In this document: positions 38,775-47,476 of the stretch, in pieces
How positions within the stretch are numbered: position 1 is the first letter of the stretch
Layout: each line of letters begins with the position of its first letter
Origin: Streptomyces sp. MJM8645
Lineage (GTDB): Bacteria > Actinomycetota > Actinomycetes > Streptomycetales > Streptomycetaceae
DNA: 64,000 bases
Reading direction: 5' to 3'
Assembly: GCF_001625365.1 (NCBI RefSeq)
Contig: NZ_LJJF01000001.1
Coordinates: 5,072,001-5,136,000, forward strand
Notes under the pieces: generated by a model
What the model saw: only the letters and a program-made list of their open reading frames with translations
What the model was told of the DNA's origin: nothing
Database searches by the model: none
Made by a program: the position numbers and the translations under genes

Positions 38775-39470
38775 ATGAGCGAGGCAGAGGTCACCAGGGT
38801 GCTGGTGGTGGACGACCAGACGGTGGTGCGCGAGGGCATCGTGATGCTGCTGGGGCTGCTGCCCGGCATCGAGGTGGTCGGCGCGGCGGCGGACGGGGAG
38901 GAGGCCGTCGCCCTGGTGGAGCGGTGTCACCCGGACGTGGTGCTGATGGATCTGCGGATGCCGCGCGTCGACGGCGTCGAGGCGACCCGGCGGATCCGGG
39001 CCGCGCACCCGCAGACCGAGGTCGTGGTGCTCACCACCTACGCCGACGACGACTCGCTGTTCCCCGCTCTGCAGGCCGGGGCGCGCGGATACCTCACCAA
39101 GGACGCCGGCGGTGAGGAGATCGCCCGGGCGATCGCGGACGTCCGCGCGGGGGCGGCCGGGCTCTCGCCGCAGATCCAACTCCGTTTGCTGGAAAGGCTT
39201 TCAGGGCCTCCGGCCGGATCCGTGCCGGGGGCCGGGAAGCCGGTCGGGCGGCCGGGGGAGCTCCCGGACGGGCTGACCGCCCGGGAGGCGGAGGTGCTGG
39301 CGCTGATCGCCGAGGGGCTCTCCAACGCCGAGATCGCCCAGCGGCTGTTCGTCAGCCAGGCCACCGTGAAGACGCACATCAACAACCTGTTCGCCAAGAC
39401 CGCGGTAAGGGACCGGGCGCAGGCGGTCTCGTACGCCTTTCGACACGGGATCACCGGTACGCAGCAGTAG
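38775..39470 (+). CDS. response regulator, NarL/FixJ (LuxR-HTH) type
   Basis: The protein has 231 residues from ATG 38775. The receiver domain (about 8-125) shows the acidic pair VVDDQ, the phosphorylation Asp in VVLMDLRMP (about residue 59), TTYADDD and the Lys in YLTKDAGG. The C-terminal LuxR-type helix-turn-helix (about 165-225) is LTAREAEVLALIAEGLSNAEIAQRLFVSQATVKTHINNLFAK. It pairs with the upstream kinase. Ribosome binding must now rely on weak GCGGGGCGGG at the end of the inserted element, or on re-initiation after the 26-codon mini-ORF. Confidence 0.94.
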   Translation: MSEAEVTRVLVVDDQTVVREGIVMLLGLLPGIEVVGAAADGEEAVALVERCHPDVVLMDLRMPRVDGVEATRRIRAAHPQTEVVVLTTYADDDSLFPALQAGARGYLTKDAGGEEIARAIADVRAGAAGLSPQIQLRLLERLSGPPAGSVPGAGKPVGRPGELPDGLTAREAEVLALIAEGLSNAEIAQRLFVSQATVKTHINNLFAKTAVRDRAQAVSYAFRHGITGTQQ

Positions 39471-39595
39471 TCGGATGAGTGTCTGTCGGATGATCGATCA
39501 CCTCATCGAGTGAAGGTATCGGCAATGGTCAGAGGGGCTGTCCGGCGGCCGCCATCATGGTTGGGGTCAGAGTGCCCGCCGGTCCAGGAGCAGTT

Positions 39596-40156
39596 GTGCC
39601 ACAGCAGCAGACGAGCAGTCCCGGACAGGGGCAGCGATTTGACTGGTGGGCCGCTCCGGCCGCCGCCACCGCCTCCGACCGGTCGGCCGTGCCCGGCCAA
39701 CCGGCGGTGCCGGCCCAGTCGGCCCCCACCCGCGCGGTCCAGCCGGTACCGGCCGAGCGGGCGCCCGCCCCGGTCGCCGCCCCCGCCGCCCGACCCGCCG
39801 CCGAACCGGCGGCCGCCCCCCGGGCCCTGGCGCCCGCCACCGACAGCACCGAGGTGTACCGGGCCGTCCAGCGCAGCGACGCCTTCCAGGACATCCGCCG
39901 CAGCTACCGGTCGTTCGTCTTCCCGGTCAGCGGCGCCTTCCTCGGCTGGTTCCTGATGTACGTCGCCGCGCAGGCCGCCGCCCCGGGCCTGATGCGCAGC
40001 CAGGTGGCCGGCCCGCTCAACGTGGCCTGGCTGCTCGGCCTGCTGCAGTTCGCCTCCACCTTCCTGCTCACCTGGCTCTACGCCCGCAACGCCCGGACCA
40101 AGCGCGACCGCGCCGCCCTGGGCCTGCGCTGGGACACCCAGGACCAGCTGCGATGA
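39596..40156 (+). CDS. DUF485 membrane protein, partner of the ActP-like symporter
   Basis: The protein has 186 residues from GTG 39596, five bases after CAGGAG. An in-frame start at 39557 lacks a ribosome site. A Pro/Ala-rich N-terminus of about 85 residues precedes the DUF485 domain (VYRAVQRSDAFQDIRRSYRSFVFPVSGAFLGWFLMYV), which has two membrane helices and the terminal YARNARTKRDRAA. DUF485 proteins are encoded directly before acetate/pyruvate-type SSS symporters (as yjcH-actP in E. coli) and are thought to assist them. Its stop overlaps the next start as ATGA, so the two are translationally coupled. Confidence 0.92.
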   Translation: MPQQQTSSPGQGQRFDWWAAPAAATASDRSAVPGQPAVPAQSAPTRAVQPVPAERAPAPVAAPAARPAAEPAAAPRALAPATDSTEVYRAVQRSDAFQDIRRSYRSFVFPVSGAFLGWFLMYVAAQAAAPGLMRSQVAGPLNVAWLLGLLQFASTFLLTWLYARNARTKRDRAALGLRWDTQDQLR

Positions 40157-41901
40157 CGACCACGATCACGACCGCGGTGACGACCGCGATGACGACCGCC
40201 ACCCCGCCCCCCGTCGCCCCCACCGGCGACCACCACGACCTCGCGATCGCGCTGTTCGCCGTCGTCGTCCTGGTCACCCTGGCGATCACCCTCTGGGTCG
40301 GCCGCCGGGGCAGCGCCACCGAGGACTTCTACGCCGGCGGCCGGGACTTCACCCCGCTCCAGAACGGCTTCGCGCTCTCCGGTGACTACCTCTCCGCCGC
40401 CTCCTTCCTCGGCGTCGCCGGACTGATCGCGCTGTACGGCTACGACGGCGTGCTCTACAGCATCGGCTTCCTGGTCGCCTGGCTGGTGGTGCTGATGCTG
40501 GTCGCCGAACTGGTCCGCAACGCCGGCCGGTACACCCTCGCCGACGTGCTCGCCCTGCGGCTGCGCCGCCGCAAGGTCCGGGCCGCGGCCGGGGGCGCCA
40601 GCGTCGTCGTCACCCTGCTCTACCTGGTCGCCCAGATGGTCGGCGCGGGCTCGCTGGTCGCCCTGCTGCTCGGCACCAACAGCGCCCAGGCCCGGACCTG
40701 GACCATCGTCGCCGTCGGCGGACTGATGATCGTCTACGTCACGATCGGCGGGATGCGGGCCACCACCTGGATCCAGATCGTCAAGGCCTTCCTGCTGATC
40801 GCCGGCTCGGTGCTGCTCACCGTGCTGCTGATGGTCCGCTTCCACGGCGACGTCGGCGAGCTGATGCGCCAGGCCGCCCAGCACAGCGGCGCCGGGCGGC
40901 GCTACCTCGAACCCGGCCTCAAGTACGGCGCCACCTTCACCAGCCGGCTCGACTTCTTCAGCCTGGGCCTCGCCCTGGTGCTCGGCACCGCCGGACTGCC
41001 GCACATCCTGTCCCGCTTCTACACCGTGCCCACCGCGAGGGCCGCCCGCCGCTCCACGATGTGGGCGATCGGCCTGGTCGGCGGCTTCTACCTGATGGCC
41101 ATCGCGCTCGGCCTGGGCGCGACCGCGCTGGTCGGCTCGGCGGAGGTGCGGCACGCCAACTCGGCCGGGAACACCGCCGTCCCGCTGCTCGCCCTGGTGC
41201 TCGGCGGCGGCAACGGCAGCACTGGCGGGGTGGTGCTGTTCGCGCTGATCTCGGCGATCGCCTTCGCCACCATCCTCGCCGTGGTCGCCGGGCTCACCCT
41301 GGCCTCCTCGGCGGCCTTCGCCCACGACATCTGGGCCGGCGCCTGGCGCGGCCGGCCGCGCCGGCGCCCCTTCCGGCGGCGCGCCGCCGTCCCGGCCTCC
41401 CGGCCGGGGGAGGCCGGGGACCCGGCGGAGGCCGAGCCGACGGGCGAGGCCAGCGAGCGCCAGGAGGTCTGGGTGGCGCGGTTCGCGGCCGTCGGGATCG
41501 GCGCGGCCGCGATCGCGATCAGCCTCTACGCCCAGCAGCTGAACGTCGCCTTCCTGGTCGGCCTGGCCTTCGCGGTGGCCGCCTCCAGCAACCTGCCCGT
41601 CCTGCTGTACAGCCTGTTCTGGTCGCGGTTCACCGCCCGCGGCGCGGTCTGGTCGGTGTACGGCGGGCTGGTCCCGGCGATCGTGCTGGTCGTCTTCTCC
41701 CCGGTGGTCTCCGGCACCAAGGTGGCGCTCTTCCCCGGCGTCGACTTCCACTGGTTCCCGCTGGAGAACCCCGGCATCATCTCCATCCCGCTCGGCTTCC
41801 TGGCCGGCTGGATCGGGACCATCACCTCGCCCGAGCCGGCCGACGCGGACCGCTTCGCCGAGCTGGAGGTGCGCGCCCTCACCGGTGCGGGCGCGGCCTG
41901 A
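40153..41901 (+). CDS. sodium:solute symporter, ActP-like (monocarboxylate uptake)
   Basis: SSS-family cation-coupled importer of acetate, pyruvate or a similar acid. The protein has 582 residues from ATG 40153, overlapping the DUF485 stop by 4 bp. After a Thr-rich start there are about 13 helices. Recognisable stretches are TEDFYAGGRDFTPLQNGFALSGDYLSAASFLGVAGLIALYGYDG (about 56-99), typical of the ActP/MctC branch, and LGTAGLPHILSRFYTV. A basic/acidic cytoplasmic insertion (RGRPRRRPFRRR...PTGEASERQE, about 395-440) interrupts the C-terminal third. The convergent CitA/CitB-type two-component system next door is a plausible regulator. Confidence 0.92.
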   Translation: MTTTITTAVTTAMTTATPPPVAPTGDHHDLAIALFAVVVLVTLAITLWVGRRGSATEDFYAGGRDFTPLQNGFALSGDYLSAASFLGVAGLIALYGYDGVLYSIGFLVAWLVVLMLVAELVRNAGRYTLADVLALRLRRRKVRAAAGGASVVVTLLYLVAQMVGAGSLVALLLGTNSAQARTWTIVAVGGLMIVYVTIGGMRATTWIQIVKAFLLIAGSVLLTVLLMVRFHGDVGELMRQAAQHSGAGRRYLEPGLKYGATFTSRLDFFSLGLALVLGTAGLPHILSRFYTVPTARAARRSTMWAIGLVGGFYLMAIALGLGATALVGSAEVRHANSAGNTAVPLLALVLGGGNGSTGGVVLFALISAIAFATILAVVAGLTLASSAAFAHDIWAGAWRGRPRRRPFRRRAAVPASRPGEAGDPAEAEPTGEASERQEVWVARFAAVGIGAAAIAISLYAQQLNVAFLVGLAFAVAASSNLPVLLYSLFWSRFTARGAVWSVYGGLVPAIVLVVFSPVVSGTKVALFPGVDFHWFPLENPGIISIPLGFLAGWIGTITSPEPADADRFAELEVRALTGAGAA

Positions 41902-41913
41902 GCGCCGCGCCCC

Positions 41914-41951
41914 GGGGAACCCCGGCGGGCCTGGGGCCGCCGGGGTTCCCC
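41914..41951. terminator. bidirectional terminator between the symporter and response-regulator genes
   Basis: A perfect 15-bp inverted repeat (41914-41928 with 41937-41951) and an 8-base loop lie between convergent genes. Confidence 0.88.
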
Positions 41952-41968
41952 CACGTCCGGGCGTGGTG

Positions 41969-42658
41969 TCAGGCCCGGACCGCCAGGCCGTAGCGGTGCT
42001 CGGGGCGGCCGGTGTCGCCGTAGCGCAGGGTCAGCCGCAGCCGGCTGTCCCGCTCCAACTGCTTGAGGTAGCGCTGCGCCGTCGAGCGGCTCAGCCCGGT
42101 GGCGTCCGCGACCTCCTGCGCGGACAGCGGGCGGCCCGCCTGGCGCAGCACCCCCAGCACCAGGTCGGTGGTGGGCGCCGAGTGCCCCTTCGGCAGCGGG
42201 CCGGCCGGGGCGGCGGCGCTGCGCAGGGTGGCGAACAGCCGGTCCACCTCGTCCTGGCCGGCCTCCCGGGCCGCCGGGCCGGCCAGCGCGTGCCGCAGCT
42301 GCGCGTACGCGACCAGCTTGTCCCGCAGGCCGGCGAAGGTGAACGGCTTGACCAGGTACTGCAGCGCGCCGTGCTGCATCGCGGCGTGCACCGTCGACAC
42401 GTCCCGGGCGGCCGTCACCATCATCACGTCGCAGGCCACCTGCCGCTCCCGCAGCCGGCGCACCAGCGCCAGGCCGGTCTCGTCCGGCAGGTGGTGGTCG
42501 AGCAGCAGCAGGTCCACCGGGCGGCGCTCCAGCGCGGCCAGCGCCTCCCCGGCCGAGTGCGCGGTGCCGGTCACCCGGAAGCCCGGCACCTTGGCCACGT
42601 ACGCGGCGTGCACGTCCGCGACCCGGAAGTCGTCGTCCACCACGAGTACGTCGATCAT
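41969..42658 (-). CDS. response regulator, CitB/DcuR type
   Basis: The protein has 229 residues from ATG 42658, preceded by GGAGG; the ATG overlaps the kinase stop (ATGA). The receiver domain (1-120) has VVDDDFRVADVH at the N-terminus, the phosphorylated Asp in DLLLLDHHLPDE (about residue 54) and the Lys in YLVKPFTF. The C-terminal winged or helix-turn-helix segment PLSAQEVADATGLSRSTAQRYLKQLERDSRL (about 178-208) is typical of CitB-type regulators of carboxylate transport. Likely targets are the symporter operon on one side or the ABC operon on the other. Confidence 0.93.
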   Translation of the reverse strand: MIDVLVVDDDFRVADVHAAYVAKVPGFRVTGTAHSAGEALAALERRPVDLLLLDHHLPDETGLALVRRLRERQVACDVMMVTAARDVSTVHAAMQHGALQYLVKPFTFAGLRDKLVAYAQLRHALAGPAAREAGQDEVDRLFATLRSAAAPAGPLPKGHSAPTTDLVLGVLRQAGRPLSAQEVADATGLSRSTAQRYLKQLERDSRLRLTLRYGDTGRPEHRYGLAVRA

Positions 42659-44253
42659 CAGGCCTCCACGAGCTGAGGGGTGAGCAGGGCCTCGGGCAGC
42701 TCGACCGTGAACCGGGCGCCGCCGAGCGGTCCCGCGTCGAGCACGATCCGGCCGCCGGTCCGTTCGACCAGCCGCCGCACCATCGCCAGCCCCAGCCCGC
42801 GCGGACGGTGCGCGGGCGCGTCCTTGCTGGTCCACCCCTCCTCGAAGACCTGCTCGCGCAGTTCCTCCGGCACGCCCGGGCCGCTGTCCGTGACCTGCAG
42901 CAGCAGCGTGGAGCCGGCCGCCGCCAGCGTCACCTCCAGCCGGCCGCCCCCACCCGCCGCGAGCGCGTCCACCGCGTTGTCGATCAGATTGCCGAGCACC
43001 GTCACCAGCGCCCGCGCGTCCACCACCGCGTCCGGCAGGTGCGCCGCCGGGGCCAGCAGCAGCCGCACCCCGCGCTCGCCCGCCACCGCCGTCTTGCCCG
43101 CCAGCAGCGCCGCGACGTGCGGATCCTGCACCTGCTCGGCGATCCGCGCCGCGACCACCGCGTGCGAACCGGACTGCTCCGAGATGAACGCCACCGCCTG
43201 CTCGTGGCGGCCCAGCTCCAGCAGGCCCAGCAGGGTGTGCATCCGGTTGGCGTGCTCGTGGTCCTGGGCGCGCAGCGCCTCGGTCAGGCTGCGGGTGGTG
43301 TCCAACTCCCGGACCAGCGACTCCAGTTCGGTCCGGTCGCGGAGTGTCACGACCGCGCCGCCCTCGGCCGTGCTCATCCGGTTGACCACCAGCACCCGGT
43401 CGTCCCGGACCGCCGGCAGGTCGGCGCCGGTGATCCGCCCGGTCAGCACGTCCGACAGCCGGCCCGGCGGCAGCACCGCGTCGATCGGCCGCCCGGTGCA
43501 GTCCTCCGGCAGGCCGAGCAGCCGCACCGCCTCGTCGTTGGCCAGCCGGATCCGGCCGCGCTCGTCCAGCGCCACCATGCCCTCGCGGATGCCGTGCAGC
43601 ATCGCCTCCCGCTCCACCAGCAGCGCCGAGATGTCGGCCAGCGCGATGTTGTGGGTGCGGCGCTTCAGCCGCCGGGCCAGCGCCAGCGTGGCGACCGTCC
43701 CCGCGGCCAGGCCCGCGCCCGCGCACAGCAGGATCCCGGTGAGCATCTTCAGCAGCCGGCGGCGGATCGAGTCGTCGCTGATGCCGACCGACACCTCGCC
43801 GACGATCCGGCCGTCCGCGACCCGCAGCGGCACCTTGCCGCGCGCGGTGCGGCCCAGCGTGCCCTGCTGCATCGCGGTGACGCTGAGCCCGCTGAGCGCC
43901 GGCTCCGGGTCGGTGCTGACCCGGTGGCCGATCCGCTCCGGGTCGGTGTGCGAGAGCCGGATCCCGTCCAGGTCGGTGACCACCACGAAGCTCGCGCCGG
44001 TGGCCAGCCGGATCTGCTCGGCGTTGCGCTGCGCGGTCGCCGAGTCCCGGGCGTCGGCCGCTCGGGCGATCGCCTCGTCGGTGGCGGTGGCCTGGGCGAT
44101 CGACAGCGCCCGCTGCATCGCGTCGTGGTCCAGCTCGCTGCTGACCGGGGCCAGGAACAGTCCGGCGGTCACGGTGGTGACACCGACGGTGACGACGGTC
44201 TGGCTCAGCAGCAGTTGCGCGAAGACCCGGCGGGGCCAGCGGGGCAGCTTCAT
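42658..44253 (-). CDS. sensor histidine kinase, CitA/DcuS type
   Basis: The protein has 531 residues from ATG 44253. One N-terminal helix (about 12-35), an extracytoplasmic PAS-like sensor (about 36-170, with GASFVVVTDLDGIRLSHTDPERIGH) and a second helix (about 170-192) come first. A cytoplasmic PAS (MLHGIREGMVALDERGRIRLANDEA) and the phosphoacceptor box RAQDHEHANRMHTLLGLLELG follow, then a HATPase_c domain (LGNLIDNAVDAL; DSGPGVPEEL; GLGLAMVRRLVERTGG). This layout is that of CitA/DcuS sensors of di- and tricarboxylates. It is divergent from the ABC operon. Confidence 0.94.
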   Translation of the reverse strand: MKLPRWPRRVFAQLLLSQTVVTVGVTTVTAGLFLAPVSSELDHDAMQRALSIAQATATDEAIARAADARDSATAQRNAEQIRLATGASFVVVTDLDGIRLSHTDPERIGHRVSTDPEPALSGLSVTAMQQGTLGRTARGKVPLRVADGRIVGEVSVGISDDSIRRRLLKMLTGILLCAGAGLAAGTVATLALARRLKRRTHNIALADISALLVEREAMLHGIREGMVALDERGRIRLANDEAVRLLGLPEDCTGRPIDAVLPPGRLSDVLTGRITGADLPAVRDDRVLVVNRMSTAEGGAVVTLRDRTELESLVRELDTTRSLTEALRAQDHEHANRMHTLLGLLELGRHEQAVAFISEQSGSHAVVAARIAEQVQDPHVAALLAGKTAVAGERGVRLLLAPAAHLPDAVVDARALVTVLGNLIDNAVDALAAGGGGRLEVTLAAAGSTLLLQVTDSGPGVPEELREQVFEEGWTSKDAPAHRPRGLGLAMVRRLVERTGGRIVLDAGPLGGARFTVELPEALLTPQLVEA

Positions 44254-44382
44254 CCGGGCCTCCTCTCGGCGGCTGTGGGGGGCGGGTACGTCAGGGTCGG
44301 GACACCCTACGTTTCCGGCGTGTTTCTGTCAGCCGCGTCCCCGCAGTTGTAGCGGAAGCAAAAGGAGCAGAACACCCCTCAA

Positions 44383-44397
44383 TGCGGAGAAACCGCA
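44383..44397. promoter_or_regulatory. inverted repeat in the divergent kinase/ABC promoter region
   Basis: TGCGG-AGAAA-CCGCA lies 76 bp before the ABC operon start, and a related CCGCAGTTGTAGCGG occurs at 44341-44355. Both could be sites for the adjacent response regulator or another factor. Confidence 0.4.
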
Positions 44398-44473
44398 GTA
44401 CGCCGAGAAGGCTCCCGCCCGGGCCCCGCCCGCTCCTACCTTTCCGGGGCAAGCACAGACCCGGGAGGATTGA

Positions 44474-45298
44474 ATGAGCACAACCCCGGCGATCGAGCTG
44501 ACTGGCGCGACGAAACGGTTCCGCACCCCGTCCGGGGCCCTGCACACCGCCGTCCGTGATCTCGATCTGACCGTCGCCCAAGGCGAGTTCGTCGCCGTCG
44601 TCGGGCCCACCGGCTGCGGCAAGTCCACCACGCTGACCCTGGTCAGCGGCCTGGAGGAGCCCACCGAGGGCGAGGTCCGGGTGGACGGCGAGCCGGTCCG
44701 CGGGATCCACCCCAAGGTCGGTTTCGTCTTCCAGCAGGACGCCGTCTTCCCCTGGCGCACCGTCCTGTCCAACGTGATGGCCGGGCCGCGTTTCCGCGGC
44801 GTGCCCACCGCCGAGGCCAGGGAACGGGCCCGGGACTGGCTGGGCCGCGTCGGCCTCGCCGCCTTCGAGGACCGCTACCCGCACCAGCTGTCCGGCGGCA
44901 TGCGCAAGCGCGTCGCGCTCGCCCAGACCTTCGTCAACGACCCGGACATCCTGCTGATGGACGAGCCGTTCTCGGCGCTGGACGTGCAGACCCGCGCCCT
45001 GATGTCCGACCAGCTGCTGGAGCTGTGGGCCGGGACCAGGTCCTCCGGGAACGCGGCGTCGGTCGTCTTCGTCACCCACGACCTGGACGAGGCCATCGCG
45101 CTCGCCGACCGGGTCGTCGTCATGACGGCCGGACCGGCCACCGTCAAGGAGATCTTCACCGTCGACCTGCCACGACCGCGCACCGTGGAGGCCGTCCGGC
45201 TGGAACCGAGGTTCGTCGAGCTGTACCGCGAGATCTGGGCCTCGCTCGGCGAAGAGGTGCGCATCACCCGGGAGAGAGGAGCGGGTCGTGCCGCTTGA
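44474..45298 (+). CDS. ABC transporter ATP-binding protein, nitrate/sulfonate/taurine (SsuB/TauB) class
   Basis: Cytoplasmic ATPase of an importer, 274 residues from ATG 44474 with GGGAGG upstream. It shows Walker A GPTGCGKST (residues about 44-52), the Q-loop VFQQDAVFPW, signature LSGGMRKR, Walker B DILLMDEPFSALD and the H-loop FVTHDLDEA. All catalytic residues are intact. It overlaps the permease gene by 11 bp. The family imports nitrate, alkanesulfonates, taurine, bicarbonate or thiamine precursors; the ligand here cannot be told. Confidence 0.94.
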   Translation: MSTTPAIELTGATKRFRTPSGALHTAVRDLDLTVAQGEFVAVVGPTGCGKSTTLTLVSGLEEPTEGEVRVDGEPVRGIHPKVGFVFQQDAVFPWRTVLSNVMAGPRFRGVPTAEARERARDWLGRVGLAAFEDRYPHQLSGGMRKRVALAQTFVNDPDILLMDEPFSALDVQTRALMSDQLLELWAGTRSSGNAASVVFVTHDLDEAIALADRVVVMTAGPATVKEIFTVDLPRPRTVEAVRLEPRFVELYREIWASLGEEVRITRERGAGRAA

Positions 45299-46163
45299 GA
45301 CCGCGTCGGCCGTCGCCGACAAGCCCCCGGCGGCCGCCCCCGCCAGCCGTACCGAGGCCCGCGAACGGGCCGCCCGCAACCGGAGGCTGACCGTCTACGG
45401 GGCCCGGGTCGCGGTCCTGGTCGCCTTCCTCGGACTGTGGGAGGTCTGCGCCCGCACCGACGTCATCGACCCGTTCAACTTCTCGCAGCCGTCGAAGATC
45501 TGGGACCAGATCTGGCAGTGGATCACCCACGGCACCGCGCAGGGCTCGCTCGGCGAACAGATCGGCTACACCCTCTACGAGGCCCTCACCGGCTGGGTGA
45601 TCGGCGTCATCTGCGGTGTGCTGCTCGGCATCGCGCTCGGCCGGGTCCGCTTCCTGGCCGACGTGTTCGGGCCCTACATCAAGGTGCTCAACGCGATCCC
45701 GCGGATCGTGCTCGCCCCGATCTTCCTGATCTGGTTCGGCCTCGGCCCGGCCTCCAAGGTCGCCTCCGCCGTCGTCCTGGTGTTCTTCCCGGTGTTCTTC
45801 AACGCCTTCCAGGGCGCCCGCGAGGTGGACCGCAACCTCGTCTCCAACGCCCGCATCCTCGGCGCCGACGGCCGCAAGGTCACCCTCCAGGTGGTCATCC
45901 CCGCCGCCACCACCTGGATCTTCACCAGCCTGCACGTCAGCTTCGGCTTCGCCCTGATCGGGGCCATCGTCGGCGAGTACATCGGCGCCACCAAGGGCCT
46001 CGGGCTGCTCGTCGCCGCCGCCCAGGGCACCTTCAACGCGGCCGGCGTGTACGCCGCCATGACCATCCTCGCCGTCGTGGCGCTGCTCACCGAGGGGCTG
46101 CTGACCTTCGCCGAGAAGAAGCTGTTCCGCTGGAAGCCCGCCGACGCGGGCGACGGCCGCTGA
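45288..46163 (+). CDS. ABC transporter permease, SsuC/TauC class
   Basis: The protein has 291 residues from GTG 45288, overlapping the ATPase gene by 11 bp. After a charged N-terminus, six helices carry the BPD permease domain. The EAA-like loop is VDRNLVSNARILGADGRKVTLQVVIPAA (about residues 180-207), and the IVGEYIGATKGLGLLVAAAQGTFN motif is typical of nitrate/sulfonate permeases. Its TGA stop is also the first codon of a run of 17-bp tandem repeats that separates it from the binding-protein gene. Confidence 0.93.
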   Translation: MPLETASAVADKPPAAAPASRTEARERAARNRRLTVYGARVAVLVAFLGLWEVCARTDVIDPFNFSQPSKIWDQIWQWITHGTAQGSLGEQIGYTLYEALTGWVIGVICGVLLGIALGRVRFLADVFGPYIKVLNAIPRIVLAPIFLIWFGLGPASKVASAVVLVFFPVFFNAFQGAREVDRNLVSNARILGADGRKVTLQVVIPAATTWIFTSLHVSFGFALIGAIVGEYIGATKGLGLLVAAAQGTFNAAGVYAAMTILAVVALLTEGLLTFAEKKLFRWKPADAGDGR

Positions 46164-46335
46164 ACCCCCTGCGCCGCTGAACCCCCTGCGCCGCTGAACC
46201 CCCTGCGCCGCTGAACCCCCTGCGCCGCTGAACCTTCTGCGTCGCTGAATCCCCTGCGTCGCTGAACCCCACCCTCCGGCGTCGCGAACCCCCCGCGCCG
46301 CTGAACCCCCTTGTGCCGCTGATCCCCCCTCGCAG
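46161..46335 (+). repeat. about ten 17-bp tandem repeats between permease and binding-protein genes
   Basis: Units of TGAACCCCCTGCGCCGC begin at the permease stop codon. Units 1-4 (46161-46228) are identical. Units 5-6 (46229-46262) have two or three changes, and units 7-10 are diverged in length (16-23 bp). Each unit starts with TGA, which, since 17 is not a multiple of 3, closes every reading frame within three units. The array ends at the Shine-Dalgarno-like GAGAGAGG of the next gene. Confidence 0.93.
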
Positions 46336-46354
46336 AGAGAGGCACCCCCCACCC

Positions 46355-47431
46355 ATGCGCCCGAACCCGATCGGCAGATCCGCCGCGGCCGCCCTCGCCG
46401 CCGTCCTGCTCCTCCCGCTCTCCGCCTGCGCCAACGACGCCGCCACGACCACCCACGGCGCCGCCGCCCCGGCCGGCCGGCAGGTCGACGGACCCAAGGT
46501 CAAGATCATGGTCGGTGGCCTGGACAAGGTCATCTACCTGCCCGCGATGCTCACCCAGCGGCTCGGCTTCTTCGCCGACGCCGGCGTCAACGTCGAGCTG
46601 ATGAGCGAGCCCGCCGGCGTCAACGCCACCACCGCGTTGCTCGCCGGCGACGTCCAGGGCGCCGTCGGCTTCTACGACCACACCATCGACCTCCAGGCCA
46701 AGGGCAAGATCGTCGAGTCCGTGGTGCAGTTCTCCCAGGCCCCCGGCGAGGTCGAACTCGTCTCCACCAAGCAGGCCGACGCCATCAAGTCCGGCGCCGA
46801 CTTCAAGGGCAAGAAGCTCGGCGTCACCAGCATCGGTTCCTCCACCGACTTCCTCACCAAGTACCTCGCCGTCAAGAACGGCACCGCCGTCAGCGAGTTC
46901 AGCCCGATCGCGGTCGGCGCGGGCCAGACCTTCATCGCCGCGCTCCAACAGGGCAGCATCGACGGCGGGATGACCACCGACCCGACCGTCGCCAACGTCC
47001 TCGACAAGGGCCTCGGCAAGATCCTCTACGACATGCGTACCCCCGAGGGCTCCCGCGACGCCCTCGGCGGTCTCTACCCGTCGTCCTCGCTCTACATGAA
47101 CACCGACTGGGTGGAGAAGAACAAGGACACCACCCAGAAGCTCGCCAATGCCTTCGTCAAGACCCTCAAGTGGATGTCCACGCACAGCCCCGAGGAGATC
47201 GCCGCGAAGATGCCCGCCGACTACGCGCAGGGCGGCGCCGAGCAGTACGCGGCCGCGATCAAGGCGACCCTGCCGATGTTCACCACCGACGGGGTGATGC
47301 CAGCCGACGGCCCCAAGACCGTCCTCGCCGTGCTTGCCGCCTTCCACCCGGACGTCAAGGGCAAGGAGGGCACCATCGACCTCTCCCGCACCTACACCAC
47401 CGAGTTCGTCGGCAAGGCCGTCACCGGCTGA
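46355..47431 (+). CDS. ABC transporter substrate-binding lipoprotein, nitrate/sulfonate/NMT1-like
   Basis: Ligand-binding lipoprotein of the importer, 358 residues from ATG 46355 (GAGAGAGG about 12 bases upstream, rather far). The signal peptide AAAALAAVLLLPLSAC carries lipobox LSAC, with Cys at about residue 25. The body follows the NMT1/SsuA-like periplasmic fold: KVKIMVGGLDKVIYLPAML, QRLGFFADAGVNVELM, LLAGDVQGAVGFYDHTIDLQAKGK and GKKLGVTSIGSSTDFLTKYLA. A repeat array separates it from the permease gene, which could adjust its expression relative to the membrane subunits. Confidence 0.93.
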   Translation: MRPNPIGRSAAAALAAVLLLPLSACANDAATTTHGAAAPAGRQVDGPKVKIMVGGLDKVIYLPAMLTQRLGFFADAGVNVELMSEPAGVNATTALLAGDVQGAVGFYDHTIDLQAKGKIVESVVQFSQAPGEVELVSTKQADAIKSGADFKGKKLGVTSIGSSTDFLTKYLAVKNGTAVSEFSPIAVGAGQTFIAALQQGSIDGGMTTDPTVANVLDKGLGKILYDMRTPEGSRDALGGLYPSSSLYMNTDWVEKNKDTTQKLANAFVKTLKWMSTHSPEEIAAKMPADYAQGGAEQYAAAIKATLPMFTTDGVMPADGPKTVLAVLAAFHPDVKGKEGTIDLSRTYTTEFVGKAVTG

Positions 47432-47476
47432 GCCGACACCCGACGTGACGGCCCCGCGCACCTCCGTGGACAGCAG

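Noticed and set aside
38698..38778. A 26-codon gene between kinase and regulator
   Set aside because: It is better explained as the internal frame of a MIRU-like element. The peptide has no family resemblance.
46161..46335. Possible CRISPR-like array
   Set aside because: Units are directly adjacent with no spacers; this is a tandem minisatellite.
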